Counted from the stretch's first letter, positions 29,594-40,235 are shown. The stretch is DNA of 40,597 nucleotides from an uncultured Verrucomicrobia subdivision 3 bacterium (GCA_903870815.1 CAIQEI010000048.1:1-40597), one strand, 5' to 3'. The notes: generated by a model not told the origin, from the sequence alone. Program-made: numbers and translations.

Positions 29594-31279
29594 ATGTCCA
29601 CCGCCGCCACAACTGAAACGAAGCCCGCGCCGGCCGCGATTGAGAAGATCAAAGTCAAGGTGGACGGGCGCGAAATCGAAGTGCCGCGCCTCACCGCCGA
29701 CTGGTCGGGCAAACTCACGCCCACGACGATGATTCAGGCGTGCGAACTCGCCCAGACCGAGGTGCCGCATTATTGCTGGCATCCGAAGTTGCCGGTCGTC
29801 GGCAACTGCCGCATGTGCCTCGTTGAATTCGGCACGCCCGCGATGGGCCCTGACCGCAAGCCGGTGATGAATCCCGATGGCACGCCGAAGATCGCCAAGT
29901 CGCCGCGTCCCGCGATTTCCTGTGCAACCCCGATTTCCCCGGGAATGGAAATTTACACGAAAACGCCGGCGGTGAAACAGATGCGCGAAGGCGTCCTCGA
30001 ATCCCTACTCATCAATCATCCGCTCGATTGCCCGATTTGCGACCAGGCTGGCGAATGCAAGTTGCAGGAATATTCGGTGGATTACGGCCAGAGCGCGAGC
30101 CGCTTCGTCGAGGCGAAGGTTCACAAGCCGAAGGCCGTTGACCTCGGACCGCGCATCCTGCTCGACGCCGAACGCTGCATCCTGTGCACGCGCTGCATCC
30201 GCTTCACCCGGGACATTGCCGGTGACGACGCGCTCGGCATCATCAATCGCGGCAGCTATAACACGATCGCGACGTTTCCAGGCCTGCCGTTTGATAACAA
30301 TTACACCCTCAACACCGTGGACATCTGTCCCGTAGGCGCGCTCACGTCGAAGGATTTCCGGTTCAAGATGCGCGTCTGGTTTCTCAAGGAGACCAAGAGT
30401 GTCTGCACCAGTTGCGCCACCGGCTGCAATATTCTCGTCAGTTCGCGCGAGGAAGTCGTCCAGCGCTACACTCCGCGCGAAAACGACGCCGTCAACGGCC
30501 CGTGGATGTGCGACGCCGGCCGCCTGAATTACAAGTGGATCGGCCGCGAAGACCGGTTGAAAACCGTGTTGGTGAGCGGCCGGAAATCCTCCTGGACCGT
30601 CGCCCTCAATGAGATCTCTGACCGGCTGAAAAAAGCCCCTGCCGGTTCCGTCGCGATGGTCGCCTCGGCACGGCAGACGAACGAGGAACTCTGGCTGCTT
30701 TCAAAATTGAAAGCCAAGCTCGGTGCCACTAGCGATTCCATCGCGCGGGAAGGCCAAGCCGATAACCTGCTCGTCAGCGCGGACAAAAATCCCAACACCA
30801 ACGGCGCGCGGCTCACCGGAATTTGTTTCACCGAAATCGGCTCCAATCTCCCGGCGATCGCCGGCGGTATTGCGAGCGGCAAAATCAAGACGCTGATTGT
30901 TTTCGGCGAAGATGTGACGAAGCATGGTCTGGGCGCGGATTTGTTGGGCCGGTTGGAAACGCTCATCGTCAGCGATATATTGCCGAACGAAACGACCAAG
31001 CTGGCGCACTACGTTCTGCCCGGCTGCGCGCACGCGGAAAAGCGCGGCTCGTTCACCAGCACCAAGGGCCGGGTCCAGAAATTCATGAAGGCCGTGGAAC
31101 CGCCCGGCGACGCCCGCGCCGAATGGGAATATTTGCACGACCTCGTTCACCATGTCACCGGCCAGAACGGCTTCGTGACCATCGAGGGTCTGTTCAACCA
31201 GATGGCGAAAGAAGTGCCCGCGTTCAACGGTTTGACGTGGGCGGCACTCGGCGATGCCGGCGTGACGGTGCAAATTTAA
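29594..31279 (+). CDS. nuoG: NADH-quinone oxidoreductase subunit G (short form)
   Basis: 561 residues, shorter than most NuoG (about 670-900). Clusters: [2Fe-2S] N1b Cys in 'PHYCWHP', 'NCRMCLVEF' and 'ISCATP'; [4Fe-4S] 'HPLDCPICDQAGEC'; [4Fe-4S] 'CILCTRCIRF' with 'VDICPVGAL'; and a further CxxCxxxCx27C set ('CTSCATGC' ... 'WMC'), the pattern of cluster N7. The molybdopterin-like C-terminal region is reduced to about 230 residues. The ATG at 29594 is chosen because the ferredoxin-like domain starts there; the frame is open upstream inside nuoF. Confidence 0.95.
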   Translation: MSTAATTETKPAPAAIEKIKVKVDGREIEVPRLTADWSGKLTPTTMIQACELAQTEVPHYCWHPKLPVVGNCRMCLVEFGTPAMGPDRKPVMNPDGTPKIAKSPRPAISCATPISPGMEIYTKTPAVKQMREGVLESLLINHPLDCPICDQAGECKLQEYSVDYGQSASRFVEAKVHKPKAVDLGPRILLDAERCILCTRCIRFTRDIAGDDALGIINRGSYNTIATFPGLPFDNNYTLNTVDICPVGALTSKDFRFKMRVWFLKETKSVCTSCATGCNILVSSREEVVQRYTPRENDAVNGPWMCDAGRLNYKWIGREDRLKTVLVSGRKSSWTVALNEISDRLKKAPAGSVAMVASARQTNEELWLLSKLKAKLGATSDSIAREGQADNLLVSADKNPNTNGARLTGICFTEIGSNLPAIAGGIASGKIKTLIVFGEDVTKHGLGADLLGRLETLIVSDILPNETTKLAHYVLPGCAHAEKRGSFTSTKGRVQKFMKAVEPPGDARAEWEYLHDLVHHVTGQNGFVTIEGLFNQMAKEVPAFNGLTWAALGDAGVTVQI

Positions 31280-31280
31280 A

Positions 31281-32342
31281 ATGAACTGGAATTTCATTAT
31301 TTTCAGTTTGGTCAAGATCGCCATCGCCATCGGCGTGGTGCAGGGCATCGTCATGTATTCTGTGCTGGCCGAGCGTAAGATTTCGGCGTGGATTCAGGAC
31401 CGGGTTGGCCCCAACCGCACCGCGCCGCCGTTTGTGAAATTTATTCCGGTGCTCGGGCCGTTTTTGACCCGGCTGGGGTTTTTTCAGCCGCTGGCGGACG
31501 GGTTGAAATTTCTGGTCAAGGAGGATTTTACCCCGGCCGGCGTGAAGCAGATTTATTTCTGGCTCGCGCCGGCAGTCACCGTGATCCCGGCGATGCTGAC
31601 GATTGCCGTGATTCCATTTGGTTCGCAAATGGGCGCGCAGAAAATGGTCATTGCGGACTTGAACGTCGGCATCCTTTACACGTTCGGCATCGTTTCGATG
31701 GGCGTCTATGGCATCGTGCTGGCAGGCTACGCGGCAAACTCCAAATATCCGTTTTTCGGCGGCATCCGCTCCAGCGCCCAGATGATTTCGTATGAAATTT
31801 CCATGGGCATGTCGGTCATCCCCGTGCTGCTCATCGTCGGCAATCTAAATTTGAGCCAGATCATCAACTGGCAGTCCGGGCACGGCTGGCTGTTCCTCTA
31901 TGCGCCCCTGTCCTTCATCATCTTCATGGTCGCCTCGTTTGCGGAAACGAACCGGACGCCGTTTGATTTGCCGGAGGCGGAAACCGAATTGGTCGGCGGT
32001 TATCACACGGAATACAGCTCGATGAAATTCGCGCTGTTTTTCCTCGCGGAATATTCGAACATGGTTTCCTCGTCGGCGATGATGGTGACGCTGTTTTTCG
32101 GCGGGTGGACGCTGCCGTTCTGGGGTCTCGACCAGCCGGCGCACTCGCTGGCGATGGGCATCGCCCAGATTTTTGTCTTCCTCGCGAAGATGCTCTTTTT
32201 CATGGTGGTCTTCATCTGGGTGCGCTGGATGTTCCCGCGTTTTCGTTATGACCAATTGATGGACCTGGGCTGGCGGCGGTTTTTGCCGCTCGCGTTGGTG
32301 AACATTTTAATCACGGCCGTCTGGCTGTGGCTGAGGAGTTGA
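31281..32342 (+). CDS. nuoH: NADH-quinone oxidoreductase subunit H
   Basis: 353 residues, about eight membrane helices. NuoH joins the membrane and peripheral arms and forms part of the quinone channel. Seen are 'LAERKISAWIQDRVGPNR', 'ISYEISMGMSVIPVLL' and 'ETNRTPFDLPEAETELVGGYHTEYS'. It begins one base after the nuoG stop and ends one base before nuoI, so it is tightly coupled. Confidence 0.97.
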   Translation: MNWNFIIFSLVKIAIAIGVVQGIVMYSVLAERKISAWIQDRVGPNRTAPPFVKFIPVLGPFLTRLGFFQPLADGLKFLVKEDFTPAGVKQIYFWLAPAVTVIPAMLTIAVIPFGSQMGAQKMVIADLNVGILYTFGIVSMGVYGIVLAGYAANSKYPFFGGIRSSAQMISYEISMGMSVIPVLLIVGNLNLSQIINWQSGHGWLFLYAPLSFIIFMVASFAETNRTPFDLPEAETELVGGYHTEYSSMKFALFFLAEYSNMVSSSAMMVTLFFGGWTLPFWGLDQPAHSLAMGIAQIFVFLAKMLFFMVVFIWVRWMFPRFRYDQLMDLGWRRFLPLALVNILITAVWLWLRS

Positions 32343-32343
32343 T

Positions 32344-32907
32344 ATGGCCGTCGTTGTTAATCGCAAAGCCCTGACGTTTTGGGAAAAACTTTATCTGCCG
32401 GCTATCATCGGCGGTTTGAAAGTCACGCTCAAGCACGCCTACAACACGCTGATCTTGCGCAAGGTCGTGACGATGGAATATCCCGAACAGAAATGGACGC
32501 TGCCGACGGGTTATCGCGGCGCGCCCTATCTGGTGAAGGATCAGGACGGCGACACGAAATGCGTCTCGTGCCAACTCTGCGAATTTGTCTGTCCGCCGAA
32601 AGCCATCCGCATCACGCCGCCCGGCGACACCGGCCTCAAGGCCGACCGCACCAATGCGGAAAAAATGCCGGCGGAATTCGAGATCAACATGCTGCGGTGC
32701 ATCTTCTGCGGTTTCTGCCAGGAAGTTTGCCCCGAAGAGGCGATTTTTCTGCAGCAGGATTACTCGCTCACCGCGCTGAGCCGTGGCGAAATGATTTACA
32801 ACAAGGAAAAGCTCCTGTCTCTCGGCGGGGTCAGTCCCGGCATTCAGAAATGGAAGCATAAGCTGGAAGAAGCGCAGGCGCAGGAAAATTTCCCGGTGAA
32901 GCTCTAA
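32344..32907 (+). CDS. nuoI: NADH-quinone oxidoreductase subunit I
   Basis: 187 residues. It carries two [4Fe-4S] clusters (N6a, N6b) through 'CVSCQLCEFVCPPKAI' and 'CIFCGFCQEVCPEEAI', both complete. The N-terminal amphipathic part lies along the membrane. The stop is 5 bp before nuoJ. Confidence 0.97.
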   Translation: MAVVVNRKALTFWEKLYLPAIIGGLKVTLKHAYNTLILRKVVTMEYPEQKWTLPTGYRGAPYLVKDQDGDTKCVSCQLCEFVCPPKAIRITPPGDTGLKADRTNAEKMPAEFEINMLRCIFCGFCQEVCPEEAIFLQQDYSLTALSRGEMIYNKEKLLSLGGVSPGIQKWKHKLEEAQAQENFPVKL

Positions 32908-32912
32908 TCCGC

Positions 32913-33446
32913 ATGGAACAAATCAACAACTTGGTCAGTGGCGGCGCGGCGGAAGACGTTTTGTTTTACGTCTTCGCGGCGCTGACGCTGCTGTGCGCCA
33001 TCTTGGTCGTCGCGAATCCGTTCAGCCGCAGCCCGGTCACCAGCGCGATGTTTTTGGTGCTGACCATCATTTCGATGTCCGGCTTATTCCTGCTGCTGCA
33101 AGCCTTCTTCCTCGCGGCCGTTCAGATCTTGGTATACGCCGGCGCGGTCATGGTGTTGTTTCTGTTCGTGATCATGTTGCTCGACTTGAAGGAGGAGCAG
33201 CGCCGCAAAATCAAATTGTTCGGTCTCATTGCCGGCTTGGTTTCCGTCGGCATCGTGGTCAGCATTTTTGTCAAATCGCTCGCGTCCATCAAGCCCGCCG
33301 CCGCCGGTCCGACCCTCGAAGGCGAAACCTATGCGCTCGGCAAACTCTTGTACACGCAATACACGCTGCCGTTTGAAATCGTCTCCGTGCTCCTGCTCGT
33401 GGCGATGGTCGGCGTGATCCTATTGAGCAAAAAGAAACTGGAATGA
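32913..33446 (+). CDS. nuoJ: NADH-quinone oxidoreductase subunit J
   Basis: 177 residues with five membrane helices. The third helix region 'LLLQAFFLAAVQILVYAGAVMVLFLFVIMLLDL' is the family signature, including the pi-bulge helix that moves during turnover. A 103-bp gap with a heptamer repeat separates it from nuoK, although the two are usually adjacent or overlapping. Confidence 0.95.
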   Translation: MEQINNLVSGGAAEDVLFYVFAALTLLCAILVVANPFSRSPVTSAMFLVLTIISMSGLFLLLQAFFLAAVQILVYAGAVMVLFLFVIMLLDLKEEQRRKIKLFGLIAGLVSVGIVVSIFVKSLASIKPAAAGPTLEGETYALGKLLYTQYTLPFEIVSVLLLVAMVGVILLSKKKLE

Positions 33447-33508
33447 GAATCCAAAACGAAGATAGAGAATTGAAGCTGGAAGATGGCGGTGTTCGAGTGA
33501 AATCTTGG

Positions 33509-33536
33509 CCATCCTCCATCCTCCATCCTCCATCCT
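33509..33536 (+). repeat. Tandem heptamer repeat (CCATCCT)4 between nuoJ and nuoK
   Basis: Four perfect copies of CCATCCT end 13 bp before the nuoK start codon. The sequence is a pyrimidine-rich tract in the nuoK leader. Slippage here would change only spacer length, not a reading frame. Confidence 0.85.
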
Positions 33537-33549
33537 CGCTGCAAAAAAA

Positions 33550-33855
33550 ATGAACGTCGGCCTTCATCATTATCTGTTTGTGAGCTTCATGCTGTTCAGC
33601 CTGGGGCTGCTCGGCGTCATTCTGCGCCGCAACCTGCTGGTGATTTACATGTCGCTCGAACTAATGCTCAATTCGGCGAATCTAGCGCTCGTCTCCTTTT
33701 CGCGGTTCAATAACAAGCTCGACGGTCAGGTGCTGGTATTCTTCATCATCACCGTGGCGGCGGCGGAAGTGGCGGTCGGCCTCGCGCTCATCGTGGCGCT
33801 CTATCGCAAACGCCAGTCCGCGCACGTGGAAGATTTGACCTCGATGAAACTCTGA
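33550..33855 (+). CDS. nuoK: NADH-quinone oxidoreductase subunit K
   Basis: 101 residues, three membrane helices. Characteristic 'LGLLGVILRRNLLVIYMSLELMLNSANLALV' with the membrane Glu used in proton transfer, and 'FFIITVAAAEVAVGLALIVAL' with the second Glu. The ATG 33550 follows a run of A residues; no clear ribosome binding site is seen. The stop is 3 bp before nuoL. Confidence 0.96.
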   Translation: MNVGLHHYLFVSFMLFSLGLLGVILRRNLLVIYMSLELMLNSANLALVSFSRFNNKLDGQVLVFFIITVAAAEVAVGLALIVALYRKRQSAHVEDLTSMKL

Positions 33856-33858
33856 CGG

Positions 33859-35721
33859 ATGAAATACGAAATTCTGCCTTGGCTGATCCTGTTCCTGCCG
33901 CTGCTGTCAGTGGCGGTGATTACGCTTTTTACTCTGCGGAGCAAAACCGTCAGCAGCCTCATCTCCATCGGCGCGGTCGTCGCCGGGTTTGTGATGACCT
34001 TGCTATTCATCAACGCCAACGGTTTTCAGTTCAGCGGCGAAACCTCCACGAACTGGCTCTCCATCGGCGGATTGCAAATTGATTTCGGTCTCAAGCTCGA
34101 CGCCTTGAGTCTGATGATGCTCTTGGTCGTCACCGGCGTTGGTGGCTTGATTCACATTTATTCCTTCGGCTACATGCACGAAGACCGTAGCATGGCGCGC
34201 TTCTTCGCGTTCATGAGTCTGTTCACCTTCTCGATGCTCGGCATCGTGCTCGCGAACAATTTCCTGATGATGTTCATTTTCTGGGAGCTTGTCGGCGTGT
34301 CCAGCTACCTGCTAATCGGTTTCTGGTTTGAAAAGCCCAGCGCCGGCGATGCCGCGAAAAAAGCTTTCATCACCAACCGCCTGGGCGACTTCGGTTTTCT
34401 CTTCGGCATCCTGATGGTTTGGGGCTTGTTGGGGTCATTGAGTTTTTCCACGCTGCAATCCACGCTCGCCGCCAATCCCGCGTTGCTGGGCGCTAGCGCG
34501 ACGCTCGCCGGTCTGCTGATTTTCTGCGGCGCGATGGGCAAATCCGCGCAATTCCCGCTGCACGTCTGGTTGCCCGACGCCATGGAAGGTCCAACGCCCG
34601 TGTCTGCCTTGATCCACGCCGCGACAATGGTGGCTGCCGGTGTTTACATGCTTTGCCGCACGCTGTTTTTGTTCAATGCCGAATCGCTGCACGTCATTTC
34701 CTACATCGGCGGTTTCACCGCGCTGCTCGCCGCGTTGATGGCCATCCAACAAAACGACATCAAGCGTATCATCGCCTACTCGACGCTTTCACAACTCGGC
34801 TACATGGTGATGACGGTCGGTTTGAACGGTCCGACGCCCGCGATGTTTCACCTGACCACGCACGCGTTTTTCAAGGCGCTACTGTTTTTGGCTGCCGGCT
34901 CCGTGATCATCGGTATGCACCACAAGCAGGACATCTGGCACATGGGCAATCTGCGGAAGAAAATGCCCGTCACGTTCCTGACGTTCACCATCGGCACGCT
35001 CGCCTTGTGCGGTGTTCCGCCGTTCAGCGGTTTCTATTCCAAGGATGCGATTCTCGCGCAGACATTAGCCCAGAAAAGTTATCTGCTCTTCTGCGTCGGC
35101 GTTTTTGTGGCCGCCTTGACGACGTTCTACACGTTCCGCCTGTTCTTTGTGGTTTTCTTCGGCAAGGAAAAATCCGACCACGCCAAACACGCGCACGAAT
35201 CGCCGCTGGTGATGACGCTGCCGTTGATCGCGCTGGCGGTTTTCTCGTTCGCCGGCGGTTTCATCGGAATTACGAATAACTACGGCTCGCAGTTCACTAT
35301 GGACCACGAGACTCTTTCCATGGCTCAACAGGCGATGGAGCCGTTTAAAAATCTTTTCCCGATGCTCTGCGGCTTGGGCGCGGTGGCCGTCGGTTTCGCC
35401 CTTGCTTTCTCGCTCTACAAAAATGCGGCCACCGATCCGCTGCCCGCAAAACTCGGCGGCCTGGCGACGGCGATGAAGAACAAATTTTATTTCGACGAAT
35501 TTTACGAAGCCACGTTCATTCGCGCGCATGATTTCCTCGCGGCGGTGGCCGAATGGATTGACCGCTGGATTTTGGAAGGCGCCATCATCGGCGCGATCCG
35601 CGGCGGCACGGATTTATCCGGCCGCGCGCTGCGCCTCGCGCAAACCGGCAACCTCCAGACCTACGCCATCCTGTTCGTGCTCGGCGTGGTGCTGTTGCTC
35701 TATTTCGTTTTGGGAAAATAA
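33859..35721 (+). CDS. nuoL: NADH-quinone oxidoreductase subunit L
   Basis: 620 residues with many membrane helices. It is the distal antiporter-like proton pump, with the lateral helix at its C-terminal end. Seen are 'DALSLMMLLVVTGVGGLIHIYSFGYM', 'FWELVGVSSYLLIGFW' (Glu), 'GKSAQFPLHVWLPDAMEGPTPVSALIHAATMVAAGVY' (Lys and His) and 'YSTLSQLGYM'. It ends one base before nuoM. Confidence 0.97.
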   Translation: MKYEILPWLILFLPLLSVAVITLFTLRSKTVSSLISIGAVVAGFVMTLLFINANGFQFSGETSTNWLSIGGLQIDFGLKLDALSLMMLLVVTGVGGLIHIYSFGYMHEDRSMARFFAFMSLFTFSMLGIVLANNFLMMFIFWELVGVSSYLLIGFWFEKPSAGDAAKKAFITNRLGDFGFLFGILMVWGLLGSLSFSTLQSTLAANPALLGASATLAGLLIFCGAMGKSAQFPLHVWLPDAMEGPTPVSALIHAATMVAAGVYMLCRTLFLFNAESLHVISYIGGFTALLAALMAIQQNDIKRIIAYSTLSQLGYMVMTVGLNGPTPAMFHLTTHAFFKALLFLAAGSVIIGMHHKQDIWHMGNLRKKMPVTFLTFTIGTLALCGVPPFSGFYSKDAILAQTLAQKSYLLFCVGVFVAALTTFYTFRLFFVVFFGKEKSDHAKHAHESPLVMTLPLIALAVFSFAGGFIGITNNYGSQFTMDHETLSMAQQAMEPFKNLFPMLCGLGAVAVGFALAFSLYKNAATDPLPAKLGGLATAMKNKFYFDEFYEATFIRAHDFLAAVAEWIDRWILEGAIIGAIRGGTDLSGRALRLAQTGNLQTYAILFVLGVVLLLYFVLGK

Positions 35722-35722
35722 A

Positions 35723-37306
35723 ATGTCCATCCTGACTTACATCGCCGGTTGGCCGCTGCTGGCGGCGTTGCTGCTCGTGCTCGTGCCGCGCAATTACCGC
35801 GTTATCATCCGCGCCATCGCGGTGCTGGCCACGCTCATCTCGGCGGTGCTCGCGGTCAAGATGTTCGCGCAGTTTGTGCCCGGCGCGAACGGCTTCCAGT
35901 TTGAGCAGCAAATCCCGTGGGTCGAGTCGCTCGGCATTAGCTACCACGTCGGCGTGGACGGCTTGAACGTCGGCCTGATTCTGATGGGTGCGATTGTGGC
36001 TTTCGCCGCTGCGCTTTGTTCGTGGGAAATCCAGACGCGCGAAAAGGAATTTTACATCCTGCTGCTCGTGATGACCGGCGGCATCCTCGGCGCGTTTGCG
36101 TCGCTGGATGTGTTTTTCTTCTATTTCCTGCATGAACTTGCGCTGGTGCCGACCTTCATCATGATTGGCGTCTGGGGCCGCGGCGAAAAGAAGAACTACG
36201 CAACCTTCCAGATCACGCTCTACCTGAGTATCGGTGCGCTGATTGCGCTCATCGGCTTGATTGCGCTCTATCTTAAATCCGGTGCGAACACCTTCGACAT
36301 CCCGAAAATCATCGAACACGCCAAGGCCAATCCGCTCTCGGTCAACGCGCAGAATTTCATCTTCCCGCTGCTGCTGTTCGGATTTGGCATTCTGGTTTCG
36401 CTCTGGCCATTCCATTCCTGGGCGCCGCTCGGCTACGGCGTCGCGCCGTCGCCGACCGCCATGCTCCACGCCGGGGTGCTGAAGAAATTCGGCCTCTATG
36501 GGTTGATTCGTATCGCGTTGCCGTTGCTGCCGCAGGCCGCGCAAAGCTGGGCGCACGTCATCGCGTGGCTCTGCGTCGGAAATATTCTCTATGTCGGCTG
36601 GGTCGCGATGCGCCAGAAAGATTTGAACCTGCTCATCGGTAATTCCAGCGTGGCGCACATGGGTTTCATTTTCCTCGGCATCGCGAGCCTGAATCTCATA
36701 GGCGTGACCGGCGCAATACTGATCATGGTCGCGCACGGTTTCCTCGCGGCGCTGACCTTCGCGTTGAGCGGTTATATTTACAAACAGACCGGCACGCTCC
36801 AAATCAGTGAACTCGGCGGTCTCTGCCGCAAGCTGCCGTTCATCGGCACGGCGCTGTTGATGGCGGCCATGGCCGGCTGCGGCTTGCCCGGCTTTGCCAA
36901 TTTCTTCGGCGAAGCCACGGTGTTCTTCGGCGCTTGGACAACATTCCCGGCCGTCACGGTCATCGCTTTGTGGGGCGCACTGGTCATCGGCGGCATTTAC
37001 ATGACGCGCGCCATCCGCAACATCCTGCACGGCCCGCTCCCGGAAAAATGGGCTTCCCTGGCCGACGCCACGAACGCCTGGCGCAAGCTGCCTTACGCGT
37101 TGTTGCTCGCCAGCCTGCTGTTGTTTGGTTTCGTGCCGAAGCTGCTCACGGAAAAAATCAACCCGGACGCACGGAAAATTGTCGCTCTGGCAACGGTTGA
37201 AAATAAAACTGGCGTGGTCATCGCGACTCGTAGCAGCGGACGTGAGTCCGCTCCAAATTTGCTGGCTGAAAATCAGAGACGACTCGCGTCGGTTGCTACA
37301 AAATAG
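35723..37306 (+). CDS. nuoM: NADH-quinone oxidoreductase subunit M with repeat-derived C-terminus
   Basis: 527 residues. An antiporter-like proton pump with 'FYFLHELALVPTFIMIGVWG' (Glu), 'WPFHSWAPLGYGVAPSPTAMLHAGVLKKFG' (Lys, His) and 'AHGFLAALTFALSGY'. After the last helix ('LLLASLLLFGFVPKLL') residues about 503-527 ('RSSGRESAPNLL...RRLASVATK') are encoded by a REP-like inverted repeat (37230-37299). This hydrophilic tail is not part of the family and was probably gained when the repeat inserted near the original stop. The start at 35723 fits the usual N-terminus. Confidence 0.96.
   Translation: MSILTYIAGWPLLAALLLVLVPRNYRVIIRAIAVLATLISAVLAVKMFAQFVPGANGFQFEQQIPWVESLGISYHVGVDGLNVGLILMGAIVAFAAALCSWEIQTREKEFYILLLVMTGGILGAFASLDVFFFYFLHELALVPTFIMIGVWGRGEKKNYATFQITLYLSIGALIALIGLIALYLKSGANTFDIPKIIEHAKANPLSVNAQNFIFPLLLFGFGILVSLWPFHSWAPLGYGVAPSPTAMLHAGVLKKFGLYGLIRIALPLLPQAAQSWAHVIAWLCVGNILYVGWVAMRQKDLNLLIGNSSVAHMGFIFLGIASLNLIGVTGAILIMVAHGFLAALTFALSGYIYKQTGTLQISELGGLCRKLPFIGTALLMAAMAGCGLPGFANFFGEATVFFGAWTTFPAVTVIALWGALVIGGIYMTRAIRNILHGPLPEKWASLADATNAWRKLPYALLLASLLLFGFVPKLLTEKINPDARKIVALATVENKTGVVIATRSSGRESAPNLLAENQRRLASVATK
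37230..37299. repeat. REP-like inverted repeat inside the 3' end of nuoM
   Basis: A 25-bp unit (37230-37254, starting GTAGCAGCGGAC) is identical to 17572-17596. Its core folds as AGCGGAC-GTGA-GTCCGCT. The far end, GACTCGCGTCGGTTGCTAC (37281-37299), is complementary to the first 19 bp with three mismatches, so the 70-bp element is an imperfect inverted repeat bounded by GTAGCA/TGCTAC. This is the layout of REP/BIME-type elements. Confidence 0.75.
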
Positions 37307-37307
37307 A

Positions 37308-38768
37308 ATGAATTCCTCCCTGATCATGCTGGAAATCTCGGTGATTGGCCTCGGCCTCGTGCTGATGCTGGCGGATCTGTTCGTGCCCGCCGAGCGGCGC
37401 CGCTTCATCGGCTACGCCGCCATCGTCGCGCTGGGCGTGCTGCTCGTTACGAGCTTGAGCGGCAACGGCAGTTGCGGTCAGTTTGACACCGCTTTCGGGG
37501 GGATGTTCGTCAACGACGCGCTGTCCCTGTTCTTCAAGCAACTGTTCATCGTCGCGGCGATCTTGGTCCTGTTCATGGCCGCGGAATTTTCCGACAAACT
37601 GGCTGAAGGCAGCGTGGCCGAATATTATTCGCTCATTCTCTTCGCGCTGGCGGGCATGCTGTTCGCCGCCTCGTCCAATGACTTCACGATGCTTTTCGTT
37701 TCCATCGAGCTCATCACCATCACGTTTTACGTTCTCGTCAGTTTCCAGCGCGGCAAAATCCAGTCGCTCGAAGCCGGCGTGAAATATCTGATCCTCGGCG
37801 CGCTATCGTCGGCCTTCATGGTGTTCGGCATTGCGCTGATCTGGGGAACGACCGGCGAACTCAACTTTACCAGGCTGGCTGCCGTTGCCCCGCAGTTTGC
37901 GGATAGCCAGATCTTTTTGCTGGGCGTGCTGCTGGTGTTGGTCGGCCTCGGTTTCAAAATCGCCGCGTTTCCGTTTCAGATTTGGGCGCCGGATGTTTAT
38001 CAAGGCGCGCCGACGCCGACGACCGCCTTTCTCGCCATCGGATCCAAGGCCGCAGGTTTCGTTTTACTCCTGCGCGTGCTCTTCACCGCCGTTCCGGGCG
38101 TGACGGCGCATTGGGCGAACCTGCTGATCGTCATTTCCGCTATCACCATTCTTTATGGCAATCTCTGCGCCATCCCGCAGCGTAATCTCAAACGTCTGCT
38201 GGGTTATTCCAGCATTGCGCACGCGGGTTACTTGTTGCTCGGCGTCGCGGCGTTGAGCGCCAGCGGGCAGTCCGCGCTGATGTATTATCTGGCCGGTTAT
38301 GTGTTCACCGTGATGGCGGCGTTTTTCGTCATCACCCTGGTGATGCGTCATCTGGCGACGGAGGATATATCCGGTCTGGCCGGCTTGAACCAGCGTTCCC
38401 CGCTGCTCGCCGCTACGCTGACGCTGGCGATGGTTTCGCTCGCCGGCATTCCGCCGCTGGCTGGCTTCTTTGGAAAATTTCTGCTGCTGAAAGCCGTGAT
38501 TGAAGCCGCGCAAACGTCGCACAATCACGGCTACTATTGTCTCGCCTTCACGGCGCTGGCCGGCGTGATCATCTCGCTCTATTATTATTTCGGCGTCATC
38601 CGCGCGATTTACTGGAGCAAAAGCCCGGAGGATGTGTCGCCGATTGTGCTTTCTTCCCCGGCCAAATTTTCCATCGGGGCCTGTCTCGCGGGCATGTTGT
38701 GGATTGGGGTGTTTCCGAACACGGTTTTAAACCTAACCAACCTGGCCGCGGCGGCGCTGGGAAAATAA
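37308..38768 (+). CDS. nuoN: NADH-quinone oxidoreductase subunit N
   Basis: 486 residues, the third antiporter-like pump. Seen are 'FVSIELITITFYVLVSFQRG' (Glu), 'KIAAFPFQIWAPDVYQGAPTPTTAFLAIGSKAAGF' (Lys) and 'LLGYSSIAHAGYLLLGVAAL'. ATG 37308 is one base after the nuoM stop; ATG 37326 is a possible alternative. It is the last gene of the operon and faces the pyruvate kinase gene tail to tail across 39 bp, with no strong terminator visible. Confidence 0.96.
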   Translation: MNSSLIMLEISVIGLGLVLMLADLFVPAERRRFIGYAAIVALGVLLVTSLSGNGSCGQFDTAFGGMFVNDALSLFFKQLFIVAAILVLFMAAEFSDKLAEGSVAEYYSLILFALAGMLFAASSNDFTMLFVSIELITITFYVLVSFQRGKIQSLEAGVKYLILGALSSAFMVFGIALIWGTTGELNFTRLAAVAPQFADSQIFLLGVLLVLVGLGFKIAAFPFQIWAPDVYQGAPTPTTAFLAIGSKAAGFVLLLRVLFTAVPGVTAHWANLLIVISAITILYGNLCAIPQRNLKRLLGYSSIAHAGYLLLGVAALSASGQSALMYYLAGYVFTVMAAFFVITLVMRHLATEDISGLAGLNQRSPLLAATLTLAMVSLAGIPPLAGFFGKFLLLKAVIEAAQTSHNHGYYCLAFTALAGVIISLYYYFGVIRAIYWSKSPEDVSPIVLSSPAKFSIGACLAGMLWIGVFPNTVLNLTNLAAAALGK

Positions 38769-38807
38769 TCAAGTACCCACGGGCTGGGCATCAGGTTGGC
38801 ATCAAGT

Positions 38808-40235
<1,428 letters not shown>

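Noticed and set aside
28134-29612. Minus-strand open frame (about 492 codons) opposite nuoF
   Set aside because: NuoF motifs are unambiguous on the plus strand; the other translation has no domain.
35585-37408. Long minus-strand open frame (about 607 codons) across nuoM
   Set aside because: Same reason: low-complexity charged translation opposite a clear membrane protein.
38769-38807. Terminator between nuoN and pyruvate kinase (CCCA...TGGG)
   Set aside because: A 4-bp stem with no T-run on either strand.
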